A stretch of 64,000 nucleotides of DNA, taken from positions 29,574,001 to 29,638,000 of the forward strand of contig NC_088679.1 of the NCBI RefSeq assembly GCF_950023065.1, written 5' to 3'. Position 1 is the stretch's first letter. The number at the start of each line of letters is the position of its first letter. A program made the translations under genes and the position numbers. The DNA comes from Planococcus citri (lineage: Eukaryota > Arthropoda > Insecta > Hemiptera > Pseudococcidae). The notes under the pieces are model-generated. The model searched no databases. It worked only from the letters and a program-made list of their open reading frames with translations, and was not told where the DNA came from. This document shows positions 1 to 10,100 of the stretch, one piece after another.

Positions 1-1
1 G

Positions 2-2578
2 GAGTCTTCGCCTGACTTGTCTTTGGTGTCACCAACACTGTTGCAGTGTGTTGGCTCTTGGGAGGTGTTGGAGCAGGAGTCTGCTTCTGATCACCTCAAC
101 ATCTTCTTTACAGTCTCTTGGAAAATTAATTCTTCTACAGCCAGTAGAAATTTTCGAAAAATCAACTATGAAAAACTAGATCAGGCCATTGGGGATGAAA
201 ATTTCCCGCTTCTTGAAACTACTTGCTCTGACAATGAGATTGACTTGTATGTTGATCAACTGACAACCCGTCTCATCCAGTTACAGGAAGCATGTACAAC
301 TCAACGCCCCAAACCTTTACATCCTTGGTGGAACGATAAGTTGGAAAAAATGAGGACAGCTCTAGGCAATCTGCGCAGCATACTCCGTCGAAAGCGTAAC
401 AGGGATACCAAGCAAGTCATTTTGGTTCTGTATAAATGCTTGAATAAGCACTACCGCTATACTCTTGACAAGACTAGGGAAAATTCTTGGAGGATCTTTT
501 GTAGTCCAACCCGCCCATGGGGACCAGTGTATAACTGGGCCCGAGCAAGGCGTTCTTCTTCTGAGATCCCCGAATTGGTTGATAGTTTAGGAAACACGTA
601 CTCTGGTAGTTTAAAATACAAACATCTCCTCGAATCAAAGTTTCCTAGGGAACCAGGTCGAATTACGGAAGATCAGAACAGGCTCTATGAAGAATTTGTA
701 AACCATATTAGGACACCAGTGGAGTATAACGAGTATGTAACCTATGATTCGTTAAATGGTATAATTTGTAAGTTGAAAAGGAAAAAAGCAGCAGGGGTAG
801 ATGGAATTACTACAACTACCGTTAGGTTGCTCTTCTATAATCACTCGTTACTTCTTATGCGGTTGTTTGATTGTTGTATTTCTCGTCGGTACTTTCCAAA
901 GGCGTGGAAAGTGGGTAAAGTGGTGTTCATTCCGAAGCCTGGTAAGCCAAGGAATAAGGCTGATGGGTACAGACCCATAACCTTGCTTCCTATTCTGGGG
1001 AAAGTGTTTGAGAAGGTGATCAACTGCCAATACTGGGAAACAATCGAACAAAAAGGCTTGTTAAGCGAGTTCCAATTTGGCTTTCGTAAGGGTAAATCAT
1101 GTGAGGATGCAATCCATGCTCTTTTACATAACTTATCAGTGCTGAGAAACAAGTTTCCCTTTGTTGCGATTGTTTCATTAGATGTCCAGGCGGCATTTGA
1201 CACAGTCTGGTGGCCAATGATAATGAAGGTCCTTAGAGAGCTTGGTTTTCCCCTGGTAATTATTGATCTGTTCCATAGTTATTGTCAAGATAGGGTAGTC
1301 AAAGCTGGCTTAGAGGGAGTTTTGGAGGAGCTAATGGTAATGTTAGGATGTCCTCAGGGCTCTATCTCAGGGCCAACTATTTGGTTACTTTTTTACAACA
1401 GGATACTTACTATAGCGAGGGAGTATCTCTACATACAAGCATTTGCTGATGATACAGTCTATATTGTGGGTGCTAACTCTCAGGTAGAGTTGGATAGCAG
1501 AGTGAATGATGTAATGGAAGAGATAGCGAGGATGCTTGAAGAGGGCTTTGTTAAGCTGAATGCTGCCAAGACACAGATTATGGTTTTCTACAAAAAAGCA
1601 GACCCGAGTACTGACCATTTCTTTATACACCGAGGGACTTACTTGGCAGTCTCCAAGCAGATTAAATATTTAGGTGTAATCATAGACAATGATTTGAGTT
1701 GGGATCCCCATATCGACAACATGGTGTCAAAAGCAAAAGCAGTGTCTAATTCTCTTGAGGTTATTATGAGAAATGTCTACGGGTATTCAAATACACTGAG
1801 GCGCATAATGTATAGGGGACTGGTTGTGGCCTTCTTCAGTTATTGTGCTTCTGTTTGTCTAAAAAAAATTGCTCTGAAAGGTACCCAAAAGAAATTACTT
1901 TCGGCTCAAAGGGGTTTCGCACTCAGAATAGCTAGGGCCTATCGCACTGCTGCTACTGAAAAAATCTTGGTTGTCGCAGGTATTCCTCCTCTCTACTTGG
2001 AAGTCATTGAAAATGGTGTAACGTATTTTGCTAAGAAAGGTATCCAGACTAGGAAGTATCCATTCAACTATCCGGAGATATATAAGGTAGAGCCAAAGAA
2101 GTTTACATATGTCATGTCACCAAGGGTGAGGATTACATATAGGGAGGTTAAGGATAGGCTGAGAAAGCATACAATCAGGCTGTGGCAGAAGGACTGGGAC
2201 AAATACGACGCCTTTATGAAGACTATGTTTCCTAATATCTCTGATAGGCTACAAGCACCAGACGTTGCATGCAACTATTGGTCCTCCCAAATCCTGACAG
2301 GGCATGGTGAGTTTAGGTATTATCTGTACACCATTAATCGCACATTTAGTCGAGTATGTCCATGTGGGGAACTAGAACAGAAAAATGAACACATTGTGTA
2401 CGACTGTCCAGCATCCTTGTTCATCACTTCTAAGTACGATTTCATCGACCGTACAAATAGGAAGATAGCCATCAGCAAAGAATTCGACACTTTTGCCAAG
2501 GAGCTGATTGAATGGCTAAAAAGATTTAACATGGAGTACGAAGCTCGCCGCCGCCGCATTGCTGGTAATGATGGGTAA
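2..2578 (+). CDS. ORF2 polyprotein of a non-LTR retrotransposon (APE endonuclease tail, reverse transcriptase, CCHC knuckle), 5' partial
   Basis: The frame is open from the first complete codon at nt 2, giving 858 visible codons, so the true start lies left of the window; the first in-window ATG is not a start. Codons at 5-34 read SSPDLSLVSP and those at 86-94 read SDH, both typical of the C-terminal end of APE-type LINE endonucleases. The reverse transcriptase follows: KAAGVDGI near 785-808, GYRPITLLP at 965-991, FGFRKGKS near 1076, DVQAAFD with the first catalytic Asp at 1181-1201, GCPQGSISGP at 1346-1375, the catalytic FADD at 1442-1453 and YLGVIID near 1667. A C-x-C-x8-H-x4-C zinc knuckle lies at 2357-2407. 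The product would nick target DNA and copy element RNA into it. No stop or frameshift is seen, so the visible part could be functional. The basic C-terminus ends at TAA 2576-2578. Confidence 0.93.
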   Translation, partial: ESSPDLSLVSPTLLQCVGSWEVLEQESASDHLNIFFTVSWKINSSTASRNFRKINYEKLDQAIGDENFPLLETTCSDNEIDLYVDQLTTRLIQLQEACTTQRPKPLHPWWNDKLEKMRTALGNLRSILRRKRNRDTKQVILVLYKCLNKHYRYTLDKTRENSWRIFCSPTRPWGPVYNWARARRSSSEIPELVDSLGNTYSGSLKYKHLLESKFPREPGRITEDQNRLYEEFVNHIRTPVEYNEYVTYDSLNGIICKLKRKKAAGVDGITTTTVRLLFYNHSLLLMRLFDCCISRRYFPKAWKVGKVVFIPKPGKPRNKADGYRPITLLPILGKVFEKVINCQYWETIEQKGLLSEFQFGFRKGKSCEDAIHALLHNLSVLRNKFPFVAIVSLDVQAAFDTVWWPMIMKVLRELGFPLVIIDLFHSYCQDRVVKAGLEGVLEELMVMLGCPQGSISGPTIWLLFYNRILTIAREYLYIQAFADDTVYIVGANSQVELDSRVNDVMEEIARMLEEGFVKLNAAKTQIMVFYKKADPSTDHFFIHRGTYLAVSKQIKYLGVIIDNDLSWDPHIDNMVSKAKAVSNSLEVIMRNVYGYSNTLRRIMYRGLVVAFFSYCASVCLKKIALKGTQKKLLSAQRGFALRIARAYRTAATEKILVVAGIPPLYLEVIENGVTYFAKKGIQTRKYPFNYPEIYKVEPKKFTYVMSPRVRITYREVKDRLRKHTIRLWQKDWDKYDAFMKTMFPNISDRLQAPDVACNYWSSQILTGHGEFRYYLYTINRTFSRVCPCGELEQKNEHIVYDCPASLFITSKYDFIDRTNRKIAISKEFDTFAKELIEWLKRFNMEYEARRRRIAGNDG

Positions 2579-3082
2579 ACCCCCTTAGGGTTTGCCAGAT
2601 TCCTTTCTTCACTTCAGGCCACGTGTGTCGCCTGTGGTTTCTCCTGAGTTCCTTCCCCTTTTTTCCACAGTGTGGTCTATCATCCAGTTGTCTTGCGGGC
2701 TGGTGCCTTGGATCGTTGCGCGAAAGAACAAGCGTTCTTTTTATCCTGAGGGGGAGACTGGGCAAGAGATCTCTGTAGTGGAGTCACTCTTGGTTGGTGG
2801 TCCTTGGCTAGGCACGTGACGGTCCATTTGCTCCGGTTAGCAGGGCTTCCCCTTCATTTATCTCGTTATTGGTCCGGTCAGTGACCCACAGTGATGGAGC
2901 CCTTGGCTGTTCGGGGTCACGTTGGTCAAGTCTTCGCGGCAGTTAGTGGGCCTTTGGGTCCACTTTCGGGTTTCGTGATGCTTTTCCTGCGTTCCCGTTC
3001 CGGCATGCTGATCTGCGACAGGGGTCATCTGTGCGGTGGGAGTAGTCACTGTCCAAGGCACAGTCCGGTGCCCTAGGGAAGC
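2579..3082 (+). other. Retrotransposon 3' untranslated region, proximal part
   Basis: GC-rich sequence directly after the ORF2 stop. The open frames here are short (under 80 codons), on both strands, and show no recognisable domain, so I read it as non-coding 3' UTR. It starts with CCCCCTTAGGG just after the stop and runs to the TTTACCAT that was duplicated when the hAT-type element inserted. LINE 3' UTRs often carry the RNA structure recognised by their own reverse transcriptase; whether this one does cannot be judged by eye. Confidence 0.7.
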
Positions 3083-3090
3083 TTTACCAT
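3083..3090. repeat. Target-site duplication, left copy (TTTACCAT)
   Basis: TTTACCAT sits immediately left of the terminal inverted repeat and recurs immediately right of the other end at 3693-3700. Eight base pairs is the diagnostic duplication length of hAT transposases. Removing the element and one copy restores a continuous 3' UTR. Confidence 0.93.
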
Positions 3091-3112
3091 CAGAGCTGTG
3101 GGACCGAAACGA
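3091..3112 (+). repeat. hAT element terminal inverted repeat, left
   Basis: Twenty-two bases that match the reverse complement of 3671-3692 without mismatch. It starts with CAGAGC, close to the CAG(A/G)G start common in hAT termini. Pairing stops after base 22, where the two arms diverge. Confidence 0.92.
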
Positions 3113-3670
3113 TCCCGAAACCGGAACCGATTGAATCCCGATTCAAATCCGATCCCAAAACCAACCCCGAAACCGAAACCGTTATTTTTCTTGATCCCAA
3201 AACCAAAAAAATCCCGAAACCGATATAATTTTGAACCCGAAACAATCCCAAAACCGAAACAAAATCGTTTCGGTTTCGGGATTTCAATTTTCGCCTTTTT
3301 CCGCGATTTTATTATGAAAAATGGTCATTTTACATCATTTATTGTAAATCATTCAGATTAAAATAAAAATTACTCGACGAATTCAGCAAAACGTGCACTT
3401 AAAACGTTAAAATAATCACTCTATTGGATTTTTTACGTCAAAACCTCCCATTTTTTGGACCCCTGCAAGGTCTATTAGTGAATTTGGGCTTAAAATTGGT
3501 TGAAATGAAAATCCCGAAACCGAAACCGATTCAACCCGGAACCGAAACAAATTTTTCAATCCCAAAACAAATCCTGAAACCGAAATAAAAATTTGAATAA
3601 CAAATCCCGAAACGAATTCAAACCCGAAATGAAAAAATTTCAATCCCGAAACCGAAATCCAATCCCGAAA

Positions 3671-3692
3671 TCGTTTCGGTCCCACAGCTCTG
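3671..3692 (-). repeat. hAT element terminal inverted repeat, right
   Basis: Perfect inverted partner of 3091-3112, ending ...CCACAGCTCTG directly before the second TTTACCAT copy. Confidence 0.92.
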
Positions 3693-3700
3693 TTTACCAT
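3693..3700. repeat. Target-site duplication, right copy (TTTACCAT)
   Basis: Exact copy of 3083-3090 abutting the right terminal inverted repeat. Neither copy carries a change, consistent with a fairly recent hAT insertion. Confidence 0.93.
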
Positions 3701-4124
3701 GTACGAAGTCTCTTCTTGTTTTTATATATGCTTATGCCTTATGTTTTATGTGATATGTACTTAATGATATGTGATCTGCTGTTAAACTGTTCCAGGTAGA
3801 ACCACACTCCGCTGCAAACCTTGCTGTCCGGAGGCAAAACACCGTTCGTCGGTAGCCACCGAGTTTGGCCCGCTGCTGGGTGCCTCTACAAATGGGCAGA
3901 ATTGAATAAACAAATAATAATAAATGCAAATTCTCGGCACCTTCTCCCGGGGCCGTGGATCCCTTGTGTGAGTTGTCCCGCGTGAGTTGTGGGTTTCAGG
4001 TTTTTGGGCTTGGGACTTTTCGGCCATGTTGGGTGCAGTGAGCGTGAGGTGGTCTGAGCGGTCGGTGAGGTTGGTGTTTAGGAGAAATGAGCAGTTTTCG
4101 AAGTACAGTATGATAGGAACACAC

Positions 4125-4125
<1 letters not shown>
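3701..4125 (+). other. Retrotransposon 3' untranslated region, distal part
   Basis: Continues the 3' UTR beyond the hAT insertion. No coding frame is convincing. The stretch contains an AT-rich segment with two AATAAA hexamers (3905-3910 and 3919-3924), followed by about 200 bases of GC-rich sequence up to ACACACC at the base of the A tail. The AATAAA pair is about 200 bases upstream of the tail, much further than the usual 10-30 bases. Either the poly(A) signal in use is cryptic, or the last 200 bases are read-through sequence carried along with the element. Confidence 0.65.
3905..3924 (+). promoter_or_regulatory. Two AATAAA hexamers (candidate polyadenylation signals)
   Basis: AATAAA occurs at 3905-3910 and 3919-3924 in the sense orientation of the LINE, within an (AAT)-rich run. 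They are the only canonical signals I see in the distal 3' UTR. Their distance from the A45 tail (about 200 bases) makes use by this particular insertion doubtful. Confidence 0.35.

Positions 4126-4170
<45 letters not shown>
4126..4170 (+). repeat. Poly(A) tail, A45, of the retrotransposon
   Basis: An unbroken run of 45 A residues between ACACACC and the satellite TGGAAAAAGG. It marks the 3' terminus of a LINE copy made from polyadenylated RNA. One A could belong to the satellite GATGG, so the exact junction is ambiguous by a base or two. Homopolymer length may be imprecise in an assembly. Confidence 0.92.
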
Positions 4171-4173
<3 letters not shown>

Positions 4174-4275
4174 AAAAAGGTGAAAATTTCCACTTACCAA
4201 GCACCTATGATTTGTGGAGACTTGGTCAAGAAATATCAAAATGGCCGTATGAGTTGAGTACGGCATTTTGTGAAT
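4169..4275. repeat. First satellite monomer after the retrotransposon, 107-bp type
   Basis: The A tail runs into TGGAAAAAGG at monomer position 3, so the break falls just after GA of GATGG. This first unit already has the 10-bp deletion and is 107 bp counted from the inferred G at 4169, which is now occupied by the A tail. The next unit starts at 4276 and is 117 bp. Satellite phase is thus defined right at the insertion point. Confidence 0.85.
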
Positions 4276-4355
4276 GATGGAAAAAGGTGAAAATTTCCAC
4301 TTACCAAGCACCTATGATTTGTGGAGACTTGGTCAGTGATTTTCAAGAAATATCA

Positions 4356-4387
4356 AAATGGCCGTATGAGTTGAGTACGGCATTTTG
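4356..4387. other. Monomer hairpin (first full-length example; repeated in every monomer)
   Basis: Monomer positions 86-91 GCCGTA and 101-106 TACGGC are perfect inverted arms around a 9-base loop, TGAGTTGAG. The stem extends outward with AAAAT at 80-84 against ATTTT at 107-111, leaving one unpaired G. The 11-bp stem lies in both 117- and 107-bp units because the 10-bp deletion is outside it. Variant units often change stem bases. A role in extrusion, transcription or protein binding is inference only. Confidence 0.7.
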
Positions 4388-4413
4388 TGAATGATGGAAA
4401 AAGGTGAAAATTT

Positions 4414-5430
4414 CCTCTTTACAAGCACCTATGATTTTAGGAGATTTGGTCAGTGATTTTCAAGAAATATCAAAATGGCCGTATGAGTTGAGTACGGCAT
4501 TTTGTGAATGATGGAAAAAGGTGAAAATTTCCCCTTTACAAGCACCTATGATTTGTGGAGACTTGGTCAGTGATTTTCAAGAAATATCAAAATGGCCGTA
4601 TGAGTTGAGTACGGCATTTTGTGAATGATGGAAAAAGGTGAAAATTTCCACTTACCAAGCACCTATTATTTGTGGAGACTTGGTCAGTGATTTTCAAGAA
4701 ATATCAAAATGGCCGTATGAGTTGAGTATGGCATTTTGTGAATGATGGAAAAAGGTGAAAATTTCCACTTACCAAGCACTTATGATTTGTGGAGACTTGG
4801 TCAGTGATTTTCAAGAAATATCAAAATGGCCGTATGAGTTGAGTACGGCATTTTGTGAATGATGGAAAATGGTGAAAATTTCCCCTTTACAAGCACCTAT
4901 GATTTGTGGAGACTTGGTCAGTCATTTTCAAGAAATATCAAAATGGCCGTATGAGTTGAGTACGGCATTTTGTGAATGATGGAAAAAGGTGAAAATTTCC
5001 ACTTACCAAGCACCTATGATTTGTGGAGACTTGGTCAAGAAATATCAAAATGGCCGTATGAGTTGAGTACGGCATTTTGTGAGTGATGGGAAAAGGTGAA
5101 AATTTCCACTTACCAAGCACCTATGATTTGTGGAGACTTGGTCAGTGATTTTCAAGAAATATCAAAATGGCCTTATGAGTTGAGTACGGCATTTTGTGAA
5201 TGATGGAAAAAGGTGAAAATTTCCACTTATCAAGCACCTATGATTTGTGGAGACTTGGTCAGTGTTTTTCAAGAAATATCAAAATGGCCGTATGAGTTGA
5301 GTACGGCATTTTGTGAATGATGGAAAAAGGTGAAAATTTCCACTTACCAAGCACCTATGATTTGTGGAGACTTGGTCAGTGATTTTCAAGAAATATCAAA
5401 ATGGCCGTATGAGTTGAGTACGGCATTTTG
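4414..5430. repeat. About 1-kb cassette C-B-A-A'-B-S-A-D, copy 1 (others near 9425, 13500, 15703)
   Basis: The same ordered run of subtypes recurs four times: C with GGAGATTTGG, B, A ending GTATGGC, A' (AGCACTTATG), B with GTCATTTTC, short S, A with GGCCTTATG, then D with GTGTTTTTC. The C-type anchors at 4414, 9425, 13500 and 15703 give offsets of 5011, 4075 and 2203 bp. Order, not just monomer identity, is conserved, so the cassette was copied as a block. Copy 1 has a private change (CCTATTATT) in its A unit. Boundaries are approximate. Confidence 0.8.
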
Positions 5431-7189
5431 TGAATGATGGAAAAAGGTGAAAATTTCCACTTACCAAGCACCTATGATTTGTGGAGACTTGGTCAATGAT
5501 TTTCAAGAAATATCAAAATGGCCGTATGAGTTGAGTACGGCATTTTGTGAATGATGGAAAAAGGTGAAAATTTCCACTTATCAAGCACCTATGATTTGTG
5601 GAGACTTGGTCAGTGATTTTCAAGAAATATCAAAATGGCCGTATGAGTTGAGTACGGCATTTTGTGAATGATGGAAAAAGGTGAAAATTTCCACTTACCA
5701 AGCACCTATTATTTGTGGAGACTTGGTCAGTGATTTTCAAGAAATATCAAAATGGCCGTATGAGTTGAGTATGGCATTTTGTGAATGATGGAAAAAGGTG
5801 AAAATTTCCACTTACCAAGCACTTATGATTTGTGGAGACTTGGTCAGTGATTTTCAAGAAATATCAAAATGGCCGTATGAGTTGAGTACGGCATTTTGTG
5901 AATGATGGAAAAAGGTGAAAATTTCCACTTATCAAGCACCTATGATTTGTGGAGACTTGGTCAGTGTTTTTCAAGAAATATCAAAATGGCCGTATGAGTT
6001 GAGTACGGCATTTTGTGAATGATGGAAAAAGGTGAAAATTTCCACTTACCAAGCACCTATGATTTGTGGAGACTTGGTCAGTGATTTTCAAGAAATATCA
6101 AAATGGCCGTATGAGTTGAGTACGGCATTTTGTGAATGATGGAAAAAGGTGAAAATTTCCACTTATCAAGCACCTATGATTTGTGGAGACTTGGTCAGTG
6201 ATTTTCAAGAAATATCAAAATGGCCGTATGAGTTGAGTACGGCATTTTGTGAATGATGGAAAAAGGTGAAAATTTCCACTTACCAAGCACCTATGATTTG
6301 TGGAGACTTGGTCAGTGATTTTCAAGAAATATCAAAATGGCTGTATGAGTTGAGTACGGCATTTTGTGAATGATGGAAAAAGGTGAAAATTTCCACTTAC
6401 CAAGCACCTATGATTTGTGGAGACTTGGTCAATGATTTTCAAGAAATATCAAAATGGCCGTATGAGTTGAGTACGGCATTTTGTGAATGATGGAAAAAGG
6501 TGAAAATTTCCCCTTTACAAGCACCTATGATTTGTGGAGACTTGGTCAGTGATTTTCAAGAAATATCAAAATGGCTGTATGAGTTGAGTACGGCATTTTG
6601 TGAATGATGGAAAAAGGTGAAAATTTCCACTTACCAAGCACCTATGATTTGTGGAGACTTGGTCAGTGATTTTCAAGAAATATCAAAATGGCCGTAGGAG
6701 TTGAGTATGGCATTTTGTGAATGATGGAAAAAGGTGAAAATTTCCACTTACCAAGCACTTATGATTTGTGGAGACTTGGTCAGTGATTTTCAAGAAATAT
6801 CAAAATGGCCGTATGAGTTGAGTACGGCATTTTGTGAATGATGGAAAAACGTGAAAATTTCCCCTTTACAAGCACCTATGATTTGTGGAGACTTGGTCAG
6901 TCATTTTCAAGAAATATCAAAATGGCCGTATGAGTTGAGTACGGCATTTTGTGAATGATGGAAAAAGGTGAAAATTTCCACTTACCAAGCACCTATGATT
7001 TGTGGAGACTTGGTCAAGAAATATCAAAATGGCCGTATGAGTTGAGTACAGCATTTTGTGAGTGATGGGAAAAGGTGAAAATTTCCCCTTTACAAGCACC
7101 TATGATTTGTGGAGACTTGGTCAGTGATTTTCAAGAAATATCAAAATGGCCGTATGAGTTGAGTACGGCATTTTGTGAATGATGGAAAA

Positions 7190-10100
7190 AGGTGAAAATT
7201 TCCACTTACCAAGCACCTATGATTTGTGGAGACTTGGTCAGTGATTTTCAAGAAATATCAAAATGGCCGTATGAGTTGAGTACGGCATTTTGTGAATGAT
7301 GGAAAAAGGTGAAAATTTCCTCTTTACAAGCACCTATGATTTTAGGAGATTTGGTCAGTGATTTTCAAGAAATATCAAAATGGCCGTATGAGTTGAGTAC
7401 GGCATTTTGTGAATGATGGAAAAAGGTGAAAATTTCCACTTACCAAGCACCTATGATTTGTGGAGACTTGGTCAATGATTTTCAAGAAATATCAAAATGG
7501 CTGTATGAGTTGAGTACGGCATTTTGTGAATGATGGAAAAAGGTGAAAATTTCCACTTATCAAGCACCTATGATTTGTGGAGACTTGGTCAGTGATTTTC
7601 AAGAAATATCAAAATGGCCGTATGAGTTGAGTACGGCATTTTGTGAATGATGGAAAAAGGTGAAAATTTCCACTTACCAAGCACCTATGATTTGTGGAGA
7701 CTTGGTCAGTGATTTTCAAGAAATATCAAAATGGCCGTATGAGTTGAGTACGGCATTTTGTGAATGATGGAAAAAGGTGAAAATTTCCACTTACCAAGCA
7801 CCTATGATTTGTGGAGACTTGGTCAATGATTTTCAAGAAATATCAAAATGGCCGTATGAGTTGAGTACGGCATTTTGTGAATGATGGAAAAAGGTGAAAA
7901 TTTCCACTTACCAAGCACCTATGATTTGTGGAGACTTGGTCAGTGATTTTCAAGAAATATCAAAATGGCCGTATGAGTTGAGTACGGCATTTTGTGAATG
8001 ATGGAAAAAGGTGAAAATTTCCACTTACCAAGCACCTATGATTTGTGGAGACTTGGTCAGTGATTTTCAAGAAATATCAAAATGGCCGTATGAGTTGAGT
8101 ACGGCATTTTGTGAGTGATGGAAAAAGGTGAAAATTTCCACTTACCAAGCACCTATGATTTGTGGAGACTTGGTCAGTGATTTTCAAGAAATATCAAAAT
8201 GGCCGTATGAGTTGAGTACGGCATTTTGTGAGTGATGGGAAAAGGTGAAAATTTCCACTTACCAAGCACCTATGATTTGTGGAGACTTGGTCAGTGATTT
8301 TCAAGAAATATCAAAATGGCCGTGTGAGTTGAGTACGGCATTTTGTGAATGATGGAAAAAGGTGAAAATTTCCACTTACCAAGCACCTATGATTTGTGGA
8401 GACTTGGTCAGTGATTTTCAAGAAATATCAAAATGGCCGTATGAGTTGAGTACGGCATTTTGTGAATGATGGAAAAAGGTGAAAATTTCCACTTATCAAG
8501 CACCTATGATTTGTGGAGACTTGGTCAGTGATTTTCAAGAAATATCAAAATGGCCGTATGAGTTGAGTACGGCATTTTGTGAATGATGGAAAAAGGTGAA
8601 AATTTCCACTTATCAAGCACCTATGATTTGTGGAGACTTGGTCAGTGATTTTCAAGAAATATCAAAATGGCCGTATGAGTTGAGTACGGCATTTTGTGAG
8701 TGATGGGAAAAGGTGAAAATTTCCACTTACCAAGCACCTATGATTTGTGGAGACTTGGTCAGTGATTTTCAAGAAATATCAAAATGGCCTTATGAGTTGA
8801 GTACGGCATTTTGTGAATGATGGAAAAAGGTGAAAATTTCCACTTACCAAGCACCTATGATTTGTGGAGACTTGGTCAATGATTTTCAAGAAATATCAAA
8901 ATGGCCGTATGAGTTGAGTACAGCATTTTGTGAATGATGGAAAAAGGTGAAAATTTCCACTTATCAAGCACCTATGATTTGTGGAGACTTGGTCAGTGAT
9001 TTTCAAGAAATATCAAAATGGCCGTATGAGTTGAGTACGGCATTTTGTGAATGATGGAAAAAGGTGAAAATTTCCACTTACCAAGCACCTATGATTTGTG
9101 GAGACTTGGTCAATGATTTTCAAGAAATATCAAAATGGCCGTATGAGTTGAGTACGGCATTTTGTGTATGATGGAAAAAGGTGAAAATTTCCCCTTTACA
9201 AGCACCTATGATTTGTGGAGACTTGGTCAGTGATTTTCAAGAAATATCAAAATGGCTGTATGAGTTGAGTACGGCATTTTGTGAATGATGGAAAAAGGTG
9301 AAAATTTCCACTTACCAAGCACCTATGATTTGTGGAGACTTGGTCAGTGATTTTCAAGAAATATCAAAATGGCCGTATGAGTTGAGTACGGCATTTTGTG
9401 AATGATGGAAAAAGGTGAAAATTTCCTCTTTACAAGCACCTATGATTTTAGGAGATTTGGTCAGTGATTTTCAAGAAATATCAAAATGGCCGTATGAGTT
9501 GAGTACGGCATTTTGTGAATGATGGAAAAAGGTGAAAATTTCCCCTTTACAAGCACCTATGATTTGTGGAGACTTGGTCAGTGATTTTCAAGAAATATCA
9601 AAATGGCCGTATGAGTTGAGTACGGCATTTTGTGAATGATGGAAAAAGGTGAAAATTTCCACTTACCAAGCACCTATGATTTGTGGAGACTTGGTCAGTG
9701 ATTTTCAAGAAATATCAAAATGGCCGTATGAGTTGAGTATGGCATTTTGTGAATGATGGAAAAAGGTGAAAATTTCCACTTACCAAGCACTTATGATTTG
9801 TGGAGACTTGGTCAGTGATTTTCAAGAAATATCAAAATGGCCGTATGAGTTGAGTACGGCATTTTGTGAATGATGGAAAATGGTGAAAATTTCCCCTTTA
9901 CAAGCACCTATGATTTGTGGAGACTTGGTCAGTCATTTTCAAGAAATATCAAAATGGCCGTATGAGTTGAGTACGGCATTTTGTGAATGATGGAAAAAGG
10001 TGAAAATTTCCACTTACCAAGCACCTATGATTTGTGGAGACTTGGTCAAGAAATATCAAAATGGCCGTATGAGTTGAGTACGGCATTTTGTGAGTGATGG

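Larger units (their letters stand above)
3091..3692. mobile_element. Non-autonomous hAT-type transposon (MITE-like), 602 bp
   Basis: The element is bounded by perfect 22-bp terminal inverted repeats beginning CAGAGCTGTGGGACC and flanked by an 8-bp duplication, TTTACCAT. A CAG-starting terminus plus 8-bp duplication is the established signature of the hAT superfamily. At 602 bp it holds no transposase frame, so it would need a transposase supplied in trans. Both subterminal arms (about 3100-3290 and 3510-3670) are dense in short CCCGAAACCG-type motifs, mostly in the same direction; at 3269-3284 the motif appears inverted. Such subterminal motif clusters are commonly transposase-binding sites in hAT elements (inference here). 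The centre, about 3290-3510, is AT-rich and has no recognised content. It inserted after or together with fixation of this LINE copy or its lineage. Confidence 0.9.
1..4170 (+). mobile_element. Non-LTR retrotransposon, R1/LOA/Jockey-like, 3' portion with poly(A) tail
   Basis: The order seen is end of APE endonuclease, reverse transcriptase, zinc knuckle, stop, 3' untranslated region, A45 tail. That is the 3' half of a LINE-type element which moves by target-primed reverse transcription of its own RNA. ORF1, most of the endonuclease and the 5' end lie left of the window. The intact frame over the whole visible 2.57 kb and the pure 45-base tail suggest a young insertion. The tail meets satellite monomer sequence with no spacer, so the target was the satellite. 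The left junction and the target-site duplication cannot be seen. The 3' untranslated region was later hit by a small hAT-type element at 3091-3692. Clade placement rests on domain order and motifs only; R1 versus Jockey or LOA is not settled. Confidence 0.9.

Noticed and set aside
841..2559. Minus-strand frames of 65-120 codons inside the reverse transcriptase gene
   Set aside because: Shadows of the long plus-strand ORF2, with no recognisable domain.
2526..3076. Short frames of 60-80 codons on both strands in the 3' UTR
   Set aside because: GC-rich sequence gives chance open frames; none has a motif, and they overlap each other on opposite strands.
3090..3700. Frames with repeated SRNRNR or VSVSGF residues
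   Set aside because: They translate the CCCGAAACCG subterminal motifs of the hAT-type element; low-complexity by-product.
3987..4311. Frames with poly-Lys or poly-Phe runs near 4126-4170
   Set aside because: Translation of the A45 tail across the LINE-satellite junction.
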